A stretch of 64,000 nucleotides of DNA, from NCBI RefSeq assembly GCF_014268585.2, contig NZ_CP077092.1:5803501-5867500 (forward strand), in the 5' to 3' direction. The notes below the pieces were generated by a model, which saw nothing but the letters and a program-made list of their open reading frames with translations, ran no database searches and had not been told where the DNA came from. This document shows, one piece after another, positions 28,108 through 39,529 of the stretch. A program made the translations under genes and the position numbers. The DNA comes from Pseudomonas iranensis. Its GTDB lineage: Bacteria > Pseudomonadota > Gammaproteobacteria > Pseudomonadales > Pseudomonadaceae. Each line of letters starts with the position of its first letter. The first letter of the stretch is position 1.

Positions 28108-28203
28108 TCAGAACTTCATCACCAGCATGCCGATCAGCACCTGCCCACAGGCTAAGAGCAGCGCCCGGCCGAAAGGTTCTTTCAGGCGGATATAGCATGG
28201 CAC
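28108..28203 (-). CDS. Possible 31-residue membrane peptide
   Basis: A GTG-initiated frame encoding PCYIRLKEPFGRALLLACGQ then VLIGMLVMKF, which looks like a short basic segment plus one membrane helix. CTGGAA is just upstream. It lies 39 bases before the MAPEG gene on the same strand, so the two could be cotranscribed. The evidence is only composition and position; it may be chance. Confidence 0.3.
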   Translation of the reverse strand: MPCYIRLKEPFGRALLLACGQVLIGMLVMKF

Positions 28204-28399
28204 TTCCAGCGCGCCGTCGATTAGTCAGATTATTGATTCGCCATGTGTCAGCAGCTGTTTATACTGCAACCACCGCGCCGTACTCAGCTGCACACCAAAA
28301 AATTCCAATAAAAGCTGCCTGCTCCGCTTTCTTCGAAAACGGTCGCTGGCACCCGTATGCCTGATCAAAGCGTCAAGACTACCGACAGAGACCTTGCGC

Positions 28400-29569
28400 A
28401 TGCCCCTCGCTTTGCTTGCACTCGCCGTTGCCGCGTTCGGCATCGGCACCACCGAATTCGTCATCATGGGCCTGCTGCCCGACGTCGCCCGCGATCTGGC
28501 GGTGAGCATTCCTCACGCCGGCCTGCTGATCACCGGTTACGCCCTGGGCGTGGTGTTCGGCGCACCGATCCTGGCGATCGGCACCGCCAATATGCCGCGC
28601 AAAGCGACACTGCTGGGCATGACGCTGATGTTCATCCTCGGCAACGTGCTCTGCGCGCTCGCGCCGAACTACGCGACGCTGATGGCGGCGCGCGTGGTCA
28701 CGGCGCTGTGTCATGGCGCGTTTTTCGGCATTGGCTCGGTGGTTGCCGCCGGCCTGGTTGCGCCGAACAAACGCGCGCAAGCCATTGCAATGATGTTCAC
28801 CGGCCTGACCCTGGCCAACGTGCTCGGCGTGCCATTGGGCACAGCGCTGGGCCAATACGCTGGCTGGCGCTCGACCTTCTGGGCGGTGTCGGTAATCGGC
28901 ATTGTCGCCGCGCTGGCGCAATGGTTGTGGTTGCCGAAACACATCGCGATGGACAAGGCCAATCTCGCCAGCGAATTCAAAGTGCTGGGCAAGGCCAACG
29001 TGCTGCTGGCGCTGGGCATGAGCGTGCTGGCCTCGACCAGCCTGTTCAGCGTGTTCACGTATATCGCACCGATCCTGCAAGACATCACTGGCGTCAGCCC
29101 CCACGGCGTGACGGTGATGCTGCTGTTGTTCGGCGTCGGCTTGACAGCGGGCAGCATGCTCGGCGGGCGCCTGGCTGATAGCCGCTTGCTGCCGTCGCTG
29201 GTCGGCGTTGCGCTGGCAGTCGTGGTGATTCTCGCGGCGTTCAGCCAGACCAGCCGCGCGGTGATTCCGGCGGCGATTACCCTGGTGCTGTGGGGAATTT
29301 TCGCCTTTGCGCTGTGCCCGATTCTGCAGCTGTTGATCATCGATCAGGCGCACGAAGCGCCGAATCTGGGTTCGACGCTGAACCAGAGCGCGTTCAACCT
29401 TGGCAATGCCGCAGGCGCCTGGATCGGTGGACTGGTGGTTGCCAGCGGCGCGGATCTGGCGGACCTGCCGTGGACCGGGGCGCTGGTTGGCGTGCTGACG
29501 GTGCTGACGGCGCTGTTGTTCATTTACCTGCAACGTCGGCGGGCGAGTGCGGTCAATGTGTCTGGCTGA
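28400..29569 (+). CDS. MFS transporter, DHA1 (AraJ-like) family
   Basis: A 389-residue, 12-helix major facilitator exporter. The first helix carries the AraJ/YdhP-type AFGIGTTEFVIMGLLPDVA, and the loop 2-3 motif is recognisable in IGTANMPRKATLLG. A second-half motif is GGRLADSRLLP. Members export sugars or drugs; the substrate is not predictable. The ATG at 28400 starts two codons after an upstream TTG. It is monocistronic and followed by a family II REPIN. Confidence 0.9.
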   Translation: MPLALLALAVAAFGIGTTEFVIMGLLPDVARDLAVSIPHAGLLITGYALGVVFGAPILAIGTANMPRKATLLGMTLMFILGNVLCALAPNYATLMAARVVTALCHGAFFGIGSVVAAGLVAPNKRAQAIAMMFTGLTLANVLGVPLGTALGQYAGWRSTFWAVSVIGIVAALAQWLWLPKHIAMDKANLASEFKVLGKANVLLALGMSVLASTSLFSVFTYIAPILQDITGVSPHGVTVMLLLFGVGLTAGSMLGGRLADSRLLPSLVGVALAVVVILAAFSQTSRAVIPAAITLVLWGIFAFALCPILQLLIIDQAHEAPNLGSTLNQSAFNLGNAAGAWIGGLVVASGADLADLPWTGALVGVLTVLTALLFIYLQRRRASAVNVSG

Positions 29570-29589
29570 GACCTCTGCGACTGACTACC

Positions 29590-29723
29590 TGTGGCGAGGG
29601 GATTTATCCCCGTTGGGCTGCGCAGCAGCCCCAAAAACCTTCAATCGGGTTTTGTCAGGAATAATCGATAACCTGGTTTGCGACGGCTTCGCCGCCGAGC
29701 GGGGATAAATCCCCTCGCCACAA
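29590..29723. repeat. REPIN, family II
   Basis: GGCGAGGGGATTTATCCCC and its inverted copy border an inner GGGCTGCGCAGCAGCCC palindrome. It lies between the MFS and antiporter genes. Confidence 0.85.
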
Positions 29724-29819
29724 TGAACAGTGGTGTGTCCCATGTCGCTGTTCGCCCATCAAACCCCTGCGTCCAACCTCCGGTCGCGCTCCATTCACCC
29801 TTCATCCAAAGGACCCCGG

Positions 29820-31085
29820 ATGCTTGAACTTGTCGCCGCTTTTATCTGCCTCACTACCCTCCTGACCTTCGTCAATTTCCGCTTTATCGGCCTGCCGCCG
29901 ACCATCGGCGTGATGGTTACCGCCCTGCTGTTCTCATTGCTCCTGCAAGGCCTCAGCGTCCTCGGCTTTCCCGGCCTCGAAGACCGCGTGCAGCAACTGA
30001 TCGGCCAGATCGATTTCGGCGATCTGCTGATGAACTGGATGCTCTCGTTCCTGCTGTTCGCCGGCGCCCTGCACGTCAACCTCAATGATTTGCGCAGCTA
30101 CCGCTGGCCGATCGGCCTGCTGGCGACCTTCGGCGTGTTGATCGCCACCGTGGTGATCGGCAGCCTGGCCTTCTACATTTTTGCCCTGTTCGGCTGGCAC
30201 GTGAGTTTCCTCTACTGCCTGTTGTTCGGCGCGCTGATCTCACCGACCGACCCGATTGCCGTGCTCGGCGTGTTGCGTACCGCCAACGCTTCGAAACCAC
30301 TGAAAACCACCATCGTCGGCGAATCACTGTTCAACGACGGCACGGCGGTCGTGGTCTTCACCGTGCTGCTGGGCATCGCGCAACTGGGCGAAACCCCGAC
30401 CGTCAGCGCCACGGCCATGCTCTTCGTCCATGAGGCGATCGGCGGCGTGTTGTTCGGCGGGCTGATCGGTTATCTGGTCTATCGGATGATCAAAAGCGTC
30501 GAGCAGCATCAGATCACCGTGATGCTGACCCTGGCCCTGGTGATCGGCGGCTCGGCGATGTCCACCGAGTTGCACGTCTCGGCACCGATCGCGATGGTGG
30601 TGGCCGGTCTGATCATCGGCAACCTCGGGCGCAATCTGGCGATGAACGACATGACCCGGCGCTATCTGGACGGTTTCTGGGAATTGCTCGATGACATGCT
30701 CAACGCGCTGCTGTTTGCGCTGATCGGCATGGAGCTGTTGCTGCTGCCGTTCAACTGGCTGCACATGGCCGCCGCAGGTCTGCTGGCGGTGGCGATCCTG
30801 CTGTCGCGCCTGCTCACCGTGGCGCCAGCGATCCTTTTGCTGCGCCGCTGGCGCTCAGTGCCGGCCGGCACCATCCGCATCCTGACCTGGGGCGGTTTGC
30901 GCGGTGGTGTTTCGGTGGCCCTGGCGCTGGCCCTGCCGCTGGGCCCGGAACGCGACCTGCTGCTGAGCATCACCTACATCGTTGTGCTGTCATCGATCCT
31001 GCTGCAGGGCCTGACCATCGGCAAACTGGTCAAGCACGCAACGCGCAATGAGCCGGCCTTCGTGCCTGAGCCAGCCCACCACTGA
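29820..31085 (+). CDS. Na+/H+ antiporter, CPA1 family
   Basis: A 421-residue sodium:proton antiporter of the inner membrane. It has about 12 hydrophobic segments, the ion-site motif GALISPTDPIAVLGVL, GESLFNDGTAVVVF, and the late WGGLRGGVSVALALALP typical of CPA1/NhaP proteins. The ATG at 29820 has AAAGGA upstream. It is convergent with the FNT gene, whose stop codon directly abuts its own stop. Confidence 0.92.
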   Translation: MLELVAAFICLTTLLTFVNFRFIGLPPTIGVMVTALLFSLLLQGLSVLGFPGLEDRVQQLIGQIDFGDLLMNWMLSFLLFAGALHVNLNDLRSYRWPIGLLATFGVLIATVVIGSLAFYIFALFGWHVSFLYCLLFGALISPTDPIAVLGVLRTANASKPLKTTIVGESLFNDGTAVVVFTVLLGIAQLGETPTVSATAMLFVHEAIGGVLFGGLIGYLVYRMIKSVEQHQITVMLTLALVIGGSAMSTELHVSAPIAMVVAGLIIGNLGRNLAMNDMTRRYLDGFWELLDDMLNALLFALIGMELLLLPFNWLHMAAAGLLAVAILLSRLLTVAPAILLLRRWRSVPAGTIRILTWGGLRGGVSVALALALPLGPERDLLLSITYIVVLSSILLQGLTIGKLVKHATRNEPAFVPEPAHH

Positions 31086-31973
31086 TCATTTCTTGATCGC
31101 CTGCGGGTCGGGCTTGACAGCCTGATCCGCAGATTCCTTCGGCGCACCGCTTTCACTGCGAATTTGCGCATGGCTGATCAGCGCGAAGATAAAGCTGCCG
31201 CCAATGATGTTCCCCGCCAGCGTCGGCCCGGCGAACACCGCCCAGAAATCACTCCACGGCAACTCGCCGGCAAACACCAGATACGACACTTCCGCCGATC
31301 CGACGACGATATGGGTGAAGTCGCCCAGCGCCATGAAGTAGGTGATGAGGATGATGATCCACATCTTCGCGCTCTCCATGGACGGGATCATCCAGACCAT
31401 GGTGGCGATCATCCAGCCGGAGACGATGCCCTTGGCGAACATCTGACTGGCGCTGTGTTCCATGACCTTGCGGCCGATCTCGAGGAAGGCGACGTCGGTC
31501 TTGCTGTCGAAAATCGGCAGTTCCAGCATCACGTACGCCACCAGAATCGTCCCGCAGAGGTTGCCGACCAATACCACTGTCCACAGACGGATCAGGCGCA
31601 GGAAATTCTTCAGCGTCGGCCTGGTCATCACCGGCAGCACGGCGGTCAGGGTGTTTTCGGTGAACAGTTGCTGGCGCGCGAGGATGACCGCGAGGAAACC
31701 GGCGCAGTAGCCGAAACTGGCGATCACCTTGAATTCGTCGCCATCGGGCAGGCGCGAATTGAGCAATCCCATGCCCATCAGCGACAGGCCCATGGTCAAC
31801 CCTGCCGCCAGCGCCGACCACCACAGCGCGGCAATGCTGCGCTCCAGTTCCTGATCGCCCTGGGTGCGGATGATTTCATGCAGAACGGCCGCGCGGGGCG
31901 GCTGGCTCTTCTCGACTTCGTGCTGCTCCTTGGCCGAGAGGTCGGGGGTCTTGTCGCTGGTGGGGGTGGTCAT
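31086..31973 (-). CDS. Formate/nitrite transporter family protein
   Basis: A 295-residue FNT channel-like protein with a polar N-terminal extension of about 45 residues (DLSAKEQHEVEKSQPPRAAV), as in YfdC-type members. Six membrane segments follow; FNT features include QQLFTENTLTAVLPV, GNLCGTILVAYV and a C-terminal AGPTLAGNIIGGSFIFA. Formate or nitrite is the family substrate; the YfdC branch is uncharacterised. A family I REPIN lies upstream of its start. Confidence 0.9.
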   Translation of the reverse strand: MTTPTSDKTPDLSAKEQHEVEKSQPPRAAVLHEIIRTQGDQELERSIAALWWSALAAGLTMGLSLMGMGLLNSRLPDGDEFKVIASFGYCAGFLAVILARQQLFTENTLTAVLPVMTRPTLKNFLRLIRLWTVVLVGNLCGTILVAYVMLELPIFDSKTDVAFLEIGRKVMEHSASQMFAKGIVSGWMIATMVWMIPSMESAKMWIIILITYFMALGDFTHIVVGSAEVSYLVFAGELPWSDFWAVFAGPTLAGNIIGGSFIFALISHAQIRSESGAPKESADQAVKPDPQAIKK

Positions 31974-32064
31974 GGCGTGGCAACCGGTGGGGGGCGATGT
32001 AGCTACGACCGTTGCGCTTCATGGCTGTTCAGTGGCCAGGCGAATCTCCGCTGAATTGGCAACC

Positions 32065-32132
32065 GCTTTCGCGAGCAGGCTCGCTCCCACAAGGATCACG
32101 CTGTACCTGTGGGAGCGAGCCTGCTCGCGAAG
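32065..32132. repeat. REPIN, family I
   Basis: Two inverted REP arms, immediately behind the thioesterase stop codon. Confidence 0.9.
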
Positions 32133-32147
32133 AATGCGCCGCTGAGG

Positions 32148-32552
32148 TTATTGAACGGCTTCGTCATCCTTGAACTGGTCTTTCACATATTTGATCTCGG
32201 TCCGCCCGTGCGGCGCCGGCAGGCCGTCTTCGCCGAGGTTGACGAACACCATTTTCTCGACGGTGAGGATGCTCTTGCGGGTGATCTTGTTGCGCACTTC
32301 GCAGGTCAGGGTGATCGAGGTGCGGCCGAATTCGGTGGCGGTGATGCCCAGTTCGATGATGTCGCCCTGGCGCGAGGCGCTGACGAAGTTGATTTCCGAG
32401 ATGTATTTGGTCACCACACGCTGGTTGCCCAGTTGCACGATGGCGTAGATCGCCGCTTCTTCGTCGATCCAGCGCAGCAGGCTACCGCCGAACAGGGTGC
32501 CGTTGGGGTTGAGGTCTTCGGGTTTAACCCATTTGCGGGTGTGGAAATTCAT
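32148..32552 (-). CDS. Acyl-CoA thioesterase, YciA-like hotdog fold
   Basis: A 134-residue hotdog-fold thioesterase. The N-terminal NPNGTLFGGSLLRWIDEEAA is the active-site region (the Asn/Asp and helix of the YciA/acyl-CoA hydrolase family), followed by strands SEINFVSASRQGDIIELGI and TSITLTCEVRN. Such enzymes hydrolyse acyl-CoA esters to free CoA. The start at 32552 matches the conserved N terminus; the longer frame to 32639 enters the ahcY promoter zone. It is divergent from ahcY. Confidence 0.87.
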   Translation of the reverse strand: MNFHTRKWVKPEDLNPNGTLFGGSLLRWIDEEAAIYAIVQLGNQRVVTKYISEINFVSASRQGDIIELGITATEFGRTSITLTCEVRNKITRKSILTVEKMVFVNLGEDGLPAPHGRTEIKYVKDQFKDDEAVQ

Positions 32553-32670
32553 GTTCACTCCTGAGCGCTTGCCGAAAGATGCGCCCATCTTGGCAGACTG
32601 CTCAGTCAGGCTCCAGGCAGCTGCGACTATGGTCGCCATTGGCGATCTTCATCTGGCCGACAGAAACCCT

Positions 32671-32698
32671 TTGGAAGATCAGCCCGGGCGGCTATAAT
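32671..32698 (+). promoter_or_regulatory. Sigma-70 promoter of ahcY
   Basis: TTGGAA (32671-32676) and a perfect TATAAT (32693-32698) with 16 bases between. Transcription would begin near 32705, giving a leader of about 170 bases. A 9-bp hairpin with a TTTT run (AAAACGGTA 32713-32721, TACCGTTTT 32734-32742) lies early in the leader. Confidence 0.8.
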
Positions 32699-32722
32699 CG
32701 CCCCCGTTTCAAAAAACGGTAA

Positions 32723-34282
<1,560 letters not shown>

Positions 34283-34306
34283 CAGGCGCTGAATGCTCGC
34301 TCTCCC

Positions 34307-34397
34307 TGTGGGAGCGAGCTTGCTCGCGAAGGCGGTTTATCATTCAACATCCGTGTTGTCTGACCCTGCGCTTTCGCGAGCAGGCTCGCTCCCACAA
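34307..34397. repeat. REPIN, family I, between ahcY and metF
   Basis: Inverted REP arms (one with CTTGCTCGC) and a loop of about 40 bases inside the ahcY-metF spacer; it may affect read-through or mRNA stability. Confidence 0.88.
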
Positions 34398-34441
34398 CGG
34401 ATTGCAGCGCCTCGAAGGTACTTGTTTCCAAGGGTATGACC

Positions 34442-35287
34442 ATGTCCCAAGACCGTCGCTACAGCTTCGAGTTTTTCCCGACCAAGACCGATGCCGGGCA
34501 AGAAAAGCTGCTTGCCACTGCCCGTCAGTTGGCCACTTACAACCCTGATTTCTTTTCCTGCACCTACGGCGCTGGCGGTTCGACCCGTGATCGCACGCTC
34601 AACACCGTGTTGCAGCTGGAAAGCGAAGTCAAAGTACCTGCCGCTCCGCACCTGTCGTGCGTCGGTGACAGCAAGGACGACCTGCGCGGCCTGCTGAACG
34701 AATACAAGGCTGCCGGCATCAAGCGCATCGTTGCCCTGCGTGGCGACCTGCCGTCCGGCATGGGCATGACCAGCGGTGAGCTGCGTCACGCCAATGAACT
34801 GGTGGAATTCATTCGTGAAGAAACCGCCGATCATTTCCACATCGAAGTCGCCGCTTACCCGGAGATGCATCCGCAAGCGCGCAACTACGAAGACGATCTC
34901 GCCAACTTCGTGCGCAAGGCAAAGGCCGGTGCCGACAGCGCGATCACCCAGTACTTCTTCAACGCCGACAGCTACTTCTACTTCGTCGACCGTTTGCAGG
35001 CGCTGGGCGTGGATCTGCCGATCGTGCCGGGGATCATGCCGATCACCAACTACAGCAAACTCGCGCGCTTCTCCGATGCCTGCGGTGCGGAAATTCCGCG
35101 CTGGATCCGCAAGCAACTGGAAGCCTACGGCGATGACACGCGAAGCATCCAAAGCTTTGGCGAACAAGTCGTCAGCGAGATGTGCGAACGCCTGCTGCAA
35201 GGCGGCGCGCCGGGGCTGCACTTCTACTCGATGAACCAGGCCGAACCTAGCCTGGCGATCTGGAACAACCTGAAGCTGCCGCGCTGA
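34442..35287 (+). CDS. metF: Methylenetetrahydrofolate reductase
   Basis: A 281-residue flavoenzyme that reduces 5,10-methylene- to 5-methyl-tetrahydrofolate for methionine regeneration. Signatures: YSFEFFPTKTD, FFSCTYGAGGSTRD, HLSCVG, RIVALRGDLP, and QYFFNADSYFYFVD. AAGGG is seven bases before the ATG at 34442 but only one base before the ATG at 34436, so the shorter form is preferred. It is downstream of ahcY, and a terminator follows. Confidence 0.96.
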   Translation: MSQDRRYSFEFFPTKTDAGQEKLLATARQLATYNPDFFSCTYGAGGSTRDRTLNTVLQLESEVKVPAAPHLSCVGDSKDDLRGLLNEYKAAGIKRIVALRGDLPSGMGMTSGELRHANELVEFIREETADHFHIEVAAYPEMHPQARNYEDDLANFVRKAKAGADSAITQYFFNADSYFYFVDRLQALGVDLPIVPGIMPITNYSKLARFSDACGAEIPRWIRKQLEAYGDDTRSIQSFGEQVVSEMCERLLQGGAPGLHFYSMNQAEPSLAIWNNLKLPR

Positions 35288-35305
35288 AGGTTTTCCATGC
35301 GATAA

Positions 35306-35328
35306 AAAAGGCCCTAACCGGGCCTTTT
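35306..35328 (+). terminator. Terminator of metF
   Basis: AAAAGGCCC-TAACC-GGGCCTTTT, 18 bases after the stop. Confidence 0.85.
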
Positions 35329-35360
35329 CACTGAAAAGCACAAATGGAATATTGTTGTCG

Positions 35361-36443
35361 ATGATCTGCGCGCAAACAAAAATACGCCCTCAACTGGTCT
35401 ATCTGGTTTTCGGTGCCGAGACCTACCATCAGGAAGCTGTTTTCAGCATCGCCAGTGCTCTGGCGTGGTTGCGCGAGACACCGGATGCCGCGATCGATAT
35501 CCAGGTCTTCAGCGACAACCCGCAACCCTATGCGCATCTTCCCGTGCGCGTTCGCCCTCTGGACGCCGAAACGCGCCAGAAATGGAGCGAGCCCCACGGT
35601 TACCATTTCCGCGTCAAACATGTCGCCTTGCGCTCGGTTCTTGAAGAATACGAAACGGCGCTGTTGATCGACACCGACACGTTCTTCCACTGCTCGCCGC
35701 TGAAACTGTTCGAGCGGGTGCAGCCCGGCACGTTGCTGTGCAATGACTACTACGCCTGTTATGGCGACAACAAATCGAGCCTGCTGTACAGCACACTGTC
35801 GGCAAAACTTCTGGAAAAAGGCCTGACTGACGATCACATGCGCCTGCTCAACTCCGGCGTGATCGGGTTGCGCCAGCAGGACGCACACGTGCTCGACCGC
35901 TCCATCGCTTTGATTGATGAGTTGTTCCCGTCGGCCAAGGGGGCCTACACCCTTGAAGAGTTCTGCCTGTCAGTGGCGGCCTATCGCACGCTGGACGTCA
36001 ACAAGTGCCCGGATCTGATCCATCACTACTGGAGCCGCAAACATCTGTTCAGAGCCAAGGTTCAGGCCTGGGTCGCCAAGCATGGCGACAACCCGACCGG
36101 CCAGGCTGCGCTGGACGACACCCGACGCGTGACGCCGCAGCTGCCTCGCCCACCGCGATTGCAACGAATGTTCTACAAGTTCGTTACGCTGCTGCTGCCG
36201 GCACATCTGCGTCAGTTCATTCGCGAAATCCTTTACGGCTGCTATGAACATCCCAACGAGTTCGATCAGGCGTGTGCACCGGTCTGGTGGGACAAGGCGC
36301 TGGAAAACCAGCAGCAACGCATCGGCAAGCCGGTTTGCAGGCACTTGCTCAGGGACTGGTTCAGTCGCGGTCTGGTCAAGCAGATCTTGGGTGCGCGCCA
36401 CGCCAAGGTCCATCAGCACCTGCTGAAAACCGCAAGCAAATAA
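35361..36443 (+). CDS. Glycosyltransferase-like protein with DxD motif
   Basis: A 360-residue cytoplasmic protein that looks like a GT-A glycosyltransferase (GT8-like). Residues about 100-110, TALLIDTDTFFHCSPL, hold the DxD metal/sugar-nucleotide motif after a strand, preceded by HVALRSVLEEYE. LLNSGVIGLRQQD is the typical second motif. The C-terminal 150 residues are basic and helical, without a clear family. The start is uncertain: TTG codons precede the ATG, and no strong ribosome-binding site is seen. Acceptor and donor are unknown. No polysaccharide genes adjoin it. Confidence 0.65.
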   Translation: MICAQTKIRPQLVYLVFGAETYHQEAVFSIASALAWLRETPDAAIDIQVFSDNPQPYAHLPVRVRPLDAETRQKWSEPHGYHFRVKHVALRSVLEEYETALLIDTDTFFHCSPLKLFERVQPGTLLCNDYYACYGDNKSSLLYSTLSAKLLEKGLTDDHMRLLNSGVIGLRQQDAHVLDRSIALIDELFPSAKGAYTLEEFCLSVAAYRTLDVNKCPDLIHHYWSRKHLFRAKVQAWVAKHGDNPTGQAALDDTRRVTPQLPRPPRLQRMFYKFVTLLLPAHLRQFIREILYGCYEHPNEFDQACAPVWWDKALENQQQRIGKPVCRHLLRDWFSRGLVKQILGARHAKVHQHLLKTASK

Positions 36444-36530
36444 GGCCATCACGGCCATTGCGCCCGGGGTCTGCGCGAAACATGCATGCCAGAGCTTCTC
36501 ATCAGGCGTTTCGCGTACTAACCTCAGGCC

Positions 36531-37343
36531 ATGCCCCTTATTGCCCAACTGCTGAGCGTTATTCTTCTGACTTGCCTGAGCGTCGCCGCTCGGGGGGAGA
36601 AGTTGCGTATTGTCACCGAGCCGTGGGCGCCGTACGTCTACGAACAGGGTGGCAAAAACCTTGGTCTTGACTACGAAACCACCGCCATCGTGTTCCAGCG
36701 TCTGGGCATTGAAGTGGAATGGCAGTTCCTGCCGTGGAAGCGCTGCCTGTCGATGCTCGAGACCGGTCAGGCCGACGGTGCGCTGGACATCTTTCACAGT
36801 GCCGAACGCGACGCCACCCTGCTCTACCCCAGCGAACCGCTGTCCGATGTCGAATTCGTGATGTTTTACGCCAATGAGCGACCGCATCCTTTCAACACCC
36901 TCGAACAACTCAAAGGCCTGACCATCGGCACCTCGCCGGGTTATCTGTACAGCCCTGACTTCAGCCAGTCGGACCTGTTTGTTCGTGAGCCGGCACCGAC
37001 CCATGAAGCCAATTTCGGCAAACTGGTGCGCGGGCGGATCGACCTGCTGATTACCGATCGCCGCGTCGGCCAGCATTTGCTCGATGAGCTGAATATTCGC
37101 GATCTGATCACGGAAAACCCGGCGGTTATCAGCCGTCAGAGCCAGTTTCTTGCGGTTCGGCGCAATGCCGGTATGGACTTGCTGGTGCAGCGTTTCGGCG
37201 CCGAGCTCAAGCGTTTCAAGCGCGAACCGGCCTACGCCGAGCTCAGCGCACGTTACGGTGCTGCGCCCGTTGATAGCGCGTCACTGCGTTCGGCCACGGC
37301 CGGCGGCAAAACCGTTGAGCAGCAGGAAAGCAGCGCGCAGTGA
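36531..37343 (+). CDS. Periplasmic solute-binding protein, family 3
   Basis: A 270-residue protein with signal peptide (MPLIAQLLSVILLTCLSVAA) and SBP_bac_3 fold. Mature start KLRIVTEPWAPYVYEQGGKN and the run GLDYETTAIVFQRLGIEVEW then FLPWKRCLSMLETGQADGAL are typical of polar amino-acid-type binding proteins. A second lobe includes LKGLTIGTSPGYLYS. No permease is near, so it may act as an orphan receptor or with a remote transporter. It resembles the partial protein at 1-387. Confidence 0.85.
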   Translation: MPLIAQLLSVILLTCLSVAARGEKLRIVTEPWAPYVYEQGGKNLGLDYETTAIVFQRLGIEVEWQFLPWKRCLSMLETGQADGALDIFHSAERDATLLYPSEPLSDVEFVMFYANERPHPFNTLEQLKGLTIGTSPGYLYSPDFSQSDLFVREPAPTHEANFGKLVRGRIDLLITDRRVGQHLLDELNIRDLITENPAVISRQSQFLAVRRNAGMDLLVQRFGAELKRFKREPAYAELSARYGAAPVDSASLRSATAGGKTVEQQESSAQ

Positions 37344-37349
37344 TTGCTC

Positions 37350-37564
37350 TGTTATACTCCGGCGTTCCCGCCAGGCTCACGCCCGGACGCCCGGAACCGT
37401 AACAGGCCTCTCGACCCGCTACAGCGCAGCTTCCAGCCCGCGCGAGCGCTCCTGACGTGCCTTCGGAACCGCCGCTGGACCGGACGGGATTGCGTCCTCT
37501 TAAACGTGATTCGCGCCAGGCAAGACTCCCATTGGGCCAAGCCCTAACTAAAACAGGATTACTC
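37350..37564 (+). promoter_or_regulatory. Extended -10 promoter and long leader of rhlE
   Basis: TGTTATACT (37350-37358) is a good extended -10 element. The start codon is about 200 bases downstream, leaving a long untranslated leader with several short GC hairpins (for example GGACG-GGATTG-CGTCC). Cold or autoregulatory control of this helicase gene through the leader is possible. Confidence 0.5.
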
Positions 37565-39442
37565 ATGTCCTTTGCTTCCCTCGGTCTCTCCGAGGCTTTA
37601 GTCCGTGCCATCGAAGATGCGGGCTATACCGAGCCTACTCCGGTGCAACAGCGGGCCATTCCCGCCGTGTTGCAAGGTCGCGACCTGATGGTGGCGGCTC
37701 AGACAGGTACCGGTAAAACCGGCGGTTTCGCCCTCCCGATTCTGGAGCGGTTGTTCCCCAACGGTCACCCGGACAAATCCCAGCGTCACGGCCCGCGCCA
37801 ACCGCGCGTGCTGGTCCTGACCCCGACCCGCGAACTCGCGGCCCAGGTGCACGAGAGCTTCAAGATCTACGCCCGTGACCTGAAATTCGTCAGCGCCTGC
37901 ATCTTCGGCGGCGTCGGCATGAACCCGCAGGTCCAGGCCATGTCCCGTGGCGTCGACGTACTCGTCGCCTGCCCGGGTCGCTTGCTCGACCTCGCCGGCC
38001 AAGGCAGCGTCGATCTGTCCCACGTTGAAATCCTCGTCCTCGACGAAGCCGACCGCATGCTCGACATGGGTTTTGTTCACGACGTAAAGAAAGTCCTCGC
38101 GCGTCTGCCGGCCAAGCGTCAGAACCTGCTGTTCTCGGCGACTTTCTCCAAAGACATCACCGATCTTGCCGGCAAACTGCTGCACAACCCGGAACGCATC
38201 GAAGTCACGCCGCCGAACACCACGGTCGAGCGCATCGAACAACGCGTATTCCGCCTGCCGGCCAGCCACAAACGTGCACTGCTGGCGCACCTGATCACCG
38301 CCGGCGCGTGGGAACAGGTGCTGGTCTTTACCCGCACCAAGCACGGCGCCAACCGTCTCGCTGAATACCTGGACAAACACGGCCTGCCAGCCGTGGCGAT
38401 CCACGGTAACAAAAGCCAGAACGCCCGCACCAAAGCCCTGGCCGACTTCAAGGCCGGCGAAGTGCGCATTCTGGTAGCGACCGACATCGCCGCCCGTGGT
38501 CTGGACATCGATCAGTTGCCACACGTGGTCAACTTCGAACTGCCGAACGTCGATGAAGATTACGTACACCGTATCGGCCGTACCGGCCGCGCCGGTCGTT
38601 CCGGCGAGGCGATCTCCCTGGTCGCACCGGACGAAGAGAAGCTGCTGAAAAGCATCGAGCGCATGACCAAGCAGAAGATTGCCGACGGCGATCTGATGGG
38701 CTTCGACTCCAGCACCATCGAAGCCGAGAAGCCGGAAACCCGCGAGCGTCCGGACATCCGTAACCCGCGCAATTCTCGTGGCCCACGTGGCGACGGCCCG
38801 AATGGCGGCGGCGGTGGCGGCGGTCGCAAGGACAAAGGCAAAGACAAAGGCAAAGGCAAAGAGAAGCCGGCCGGCGACCGTGGCGAGCGCCCTGCCCGTC
38901 AGCAGAAACCGCGCGAAGGCACACCAAGCCGCGATCAGCGCCCGAGCCAGCCACCGCGTGCGGCGGCTGACCGTGCCCCGGACGAATTCCTCGACGACGA
39001 TGTGGATAACTTTGGTAACCGCGTTGACTACGTGCCGAAAGCCGCTCCGGCCGGTGGCCGTGGCCGTCGTCCGGGCGCACCGGCACAAGGTGCAGGCGCT
39101 GGCACACCGCGTGGCGGTCAGCCACAGGGTCGTCAGAACGGCCCGCGCAACAGCAACGGTTCGAGCACCGGCACTCCACCGGCCAAACGCAGCGGCCCGC
39201 GCAATGGCGCACCGCGTGACGGTCAGGGTCGTCGTGACGAATCCGCTCAGCGCAACCGCCGCCCGGCCCGTGACGATCAGCCACGTACCGAGCAACCAGC
39301 CGTGCAGAACCCGCGCAGCAATGGCCCGAAGATCATGCACAAGGAATCGAAAGCCGACCGCTTCCCGACGCCTGAGCAACTCGATCAACTGCCAAGCCGC
39401 CCGCGTGGCGAGAAACCAGCACTGCTGACCCGCAATCGCTGA
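37565..39442 (+). CDS. rhlE: DEAD-box RNA helicase RhlE
   Basis: A 625-residue ATP-dependent RNA helicase. All core motifs are present: Q motif with [42 protein letters not shown], and the second RecA domain with [11 protein letters not shown] and [10 protein letters not shown]. Beyond residue about 400 a 225-residue low-complexity tail is rich in Gly, Arg, Pro, Lys and Asn ([20 protein letters not shown] and many RPAR/PRN units), likely disordered and RNA-binding. This long tail is known in Pseudomonas RhlE. A strong terminator follows. Confidence 0.95.
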   Translation: MSFASLGLSEALVRAIEDAGYTEPTPVQQRAIPAVLQGRDLMVAAQTGTGKTGGFALPILERLFPNGHPDKSQRHGPRQPRVLVLTPTRELAAQVHESFKIYARDLKFVSACIFGGVGMNPQVQAMSRGVDVLVACPGRLLDLAGQGSVDLSHVEILVLDEADRMLDMGFVHDVKKVLARLPAKRQNLLFSATFSKDITDLAGKLLHNPERIEVTPPNTTVERIEQRVFRLPASHKRALLAHLITAGAWEQVLVFTRTKHGANRLAEYLDKHGLPAVAIHGNKSQNARTKALADFKAGEVRILVATDIAARGLDIDQLPHVVNFELPNVDEDYVHRIGRTGRAGRSGEAISLVAPDEEKLLKSIERMTKQKIADGDLMGFDSSTIEAEKPETRERPDIRNPRNSRGPRGDGPNGGGGGGGRKDKGKDKGKGKEKPAGDRGERPARQQKPREGTPSRDQRPSQPPRAAADRAPDEFLDDDVDNFGNRVDYVPKAAPAGGRGRRPGAPAQGAGAGTPRGGQPQGRQNGPRNSNGSSTGTPPAKRSGPRNGAPRDGQGRRDESAQRNRRPARDDQPRTEQPAVQNPRSNGPKIMHKESKADRFPTPEQLDQLPSRPRGEKPALLTRNR

Positions 39443-39458
39443 GTGTCAAACCGCCATG

Positions 39459-39496
39459 AAAAATGCCCCGGCTCGAAAGAGCCGGGGCATTTTTTT
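39459..39496 (+). terminator. Terminator of rhlE
   Basis: AAAAATGCCCCGGCTC and its complement around GAAA, ending in seven T. Confidence 0.93.
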
Positions 39497-39529
39497 ACCT
39501 CGAATATCTCTGCCACACCGCAATACCTC

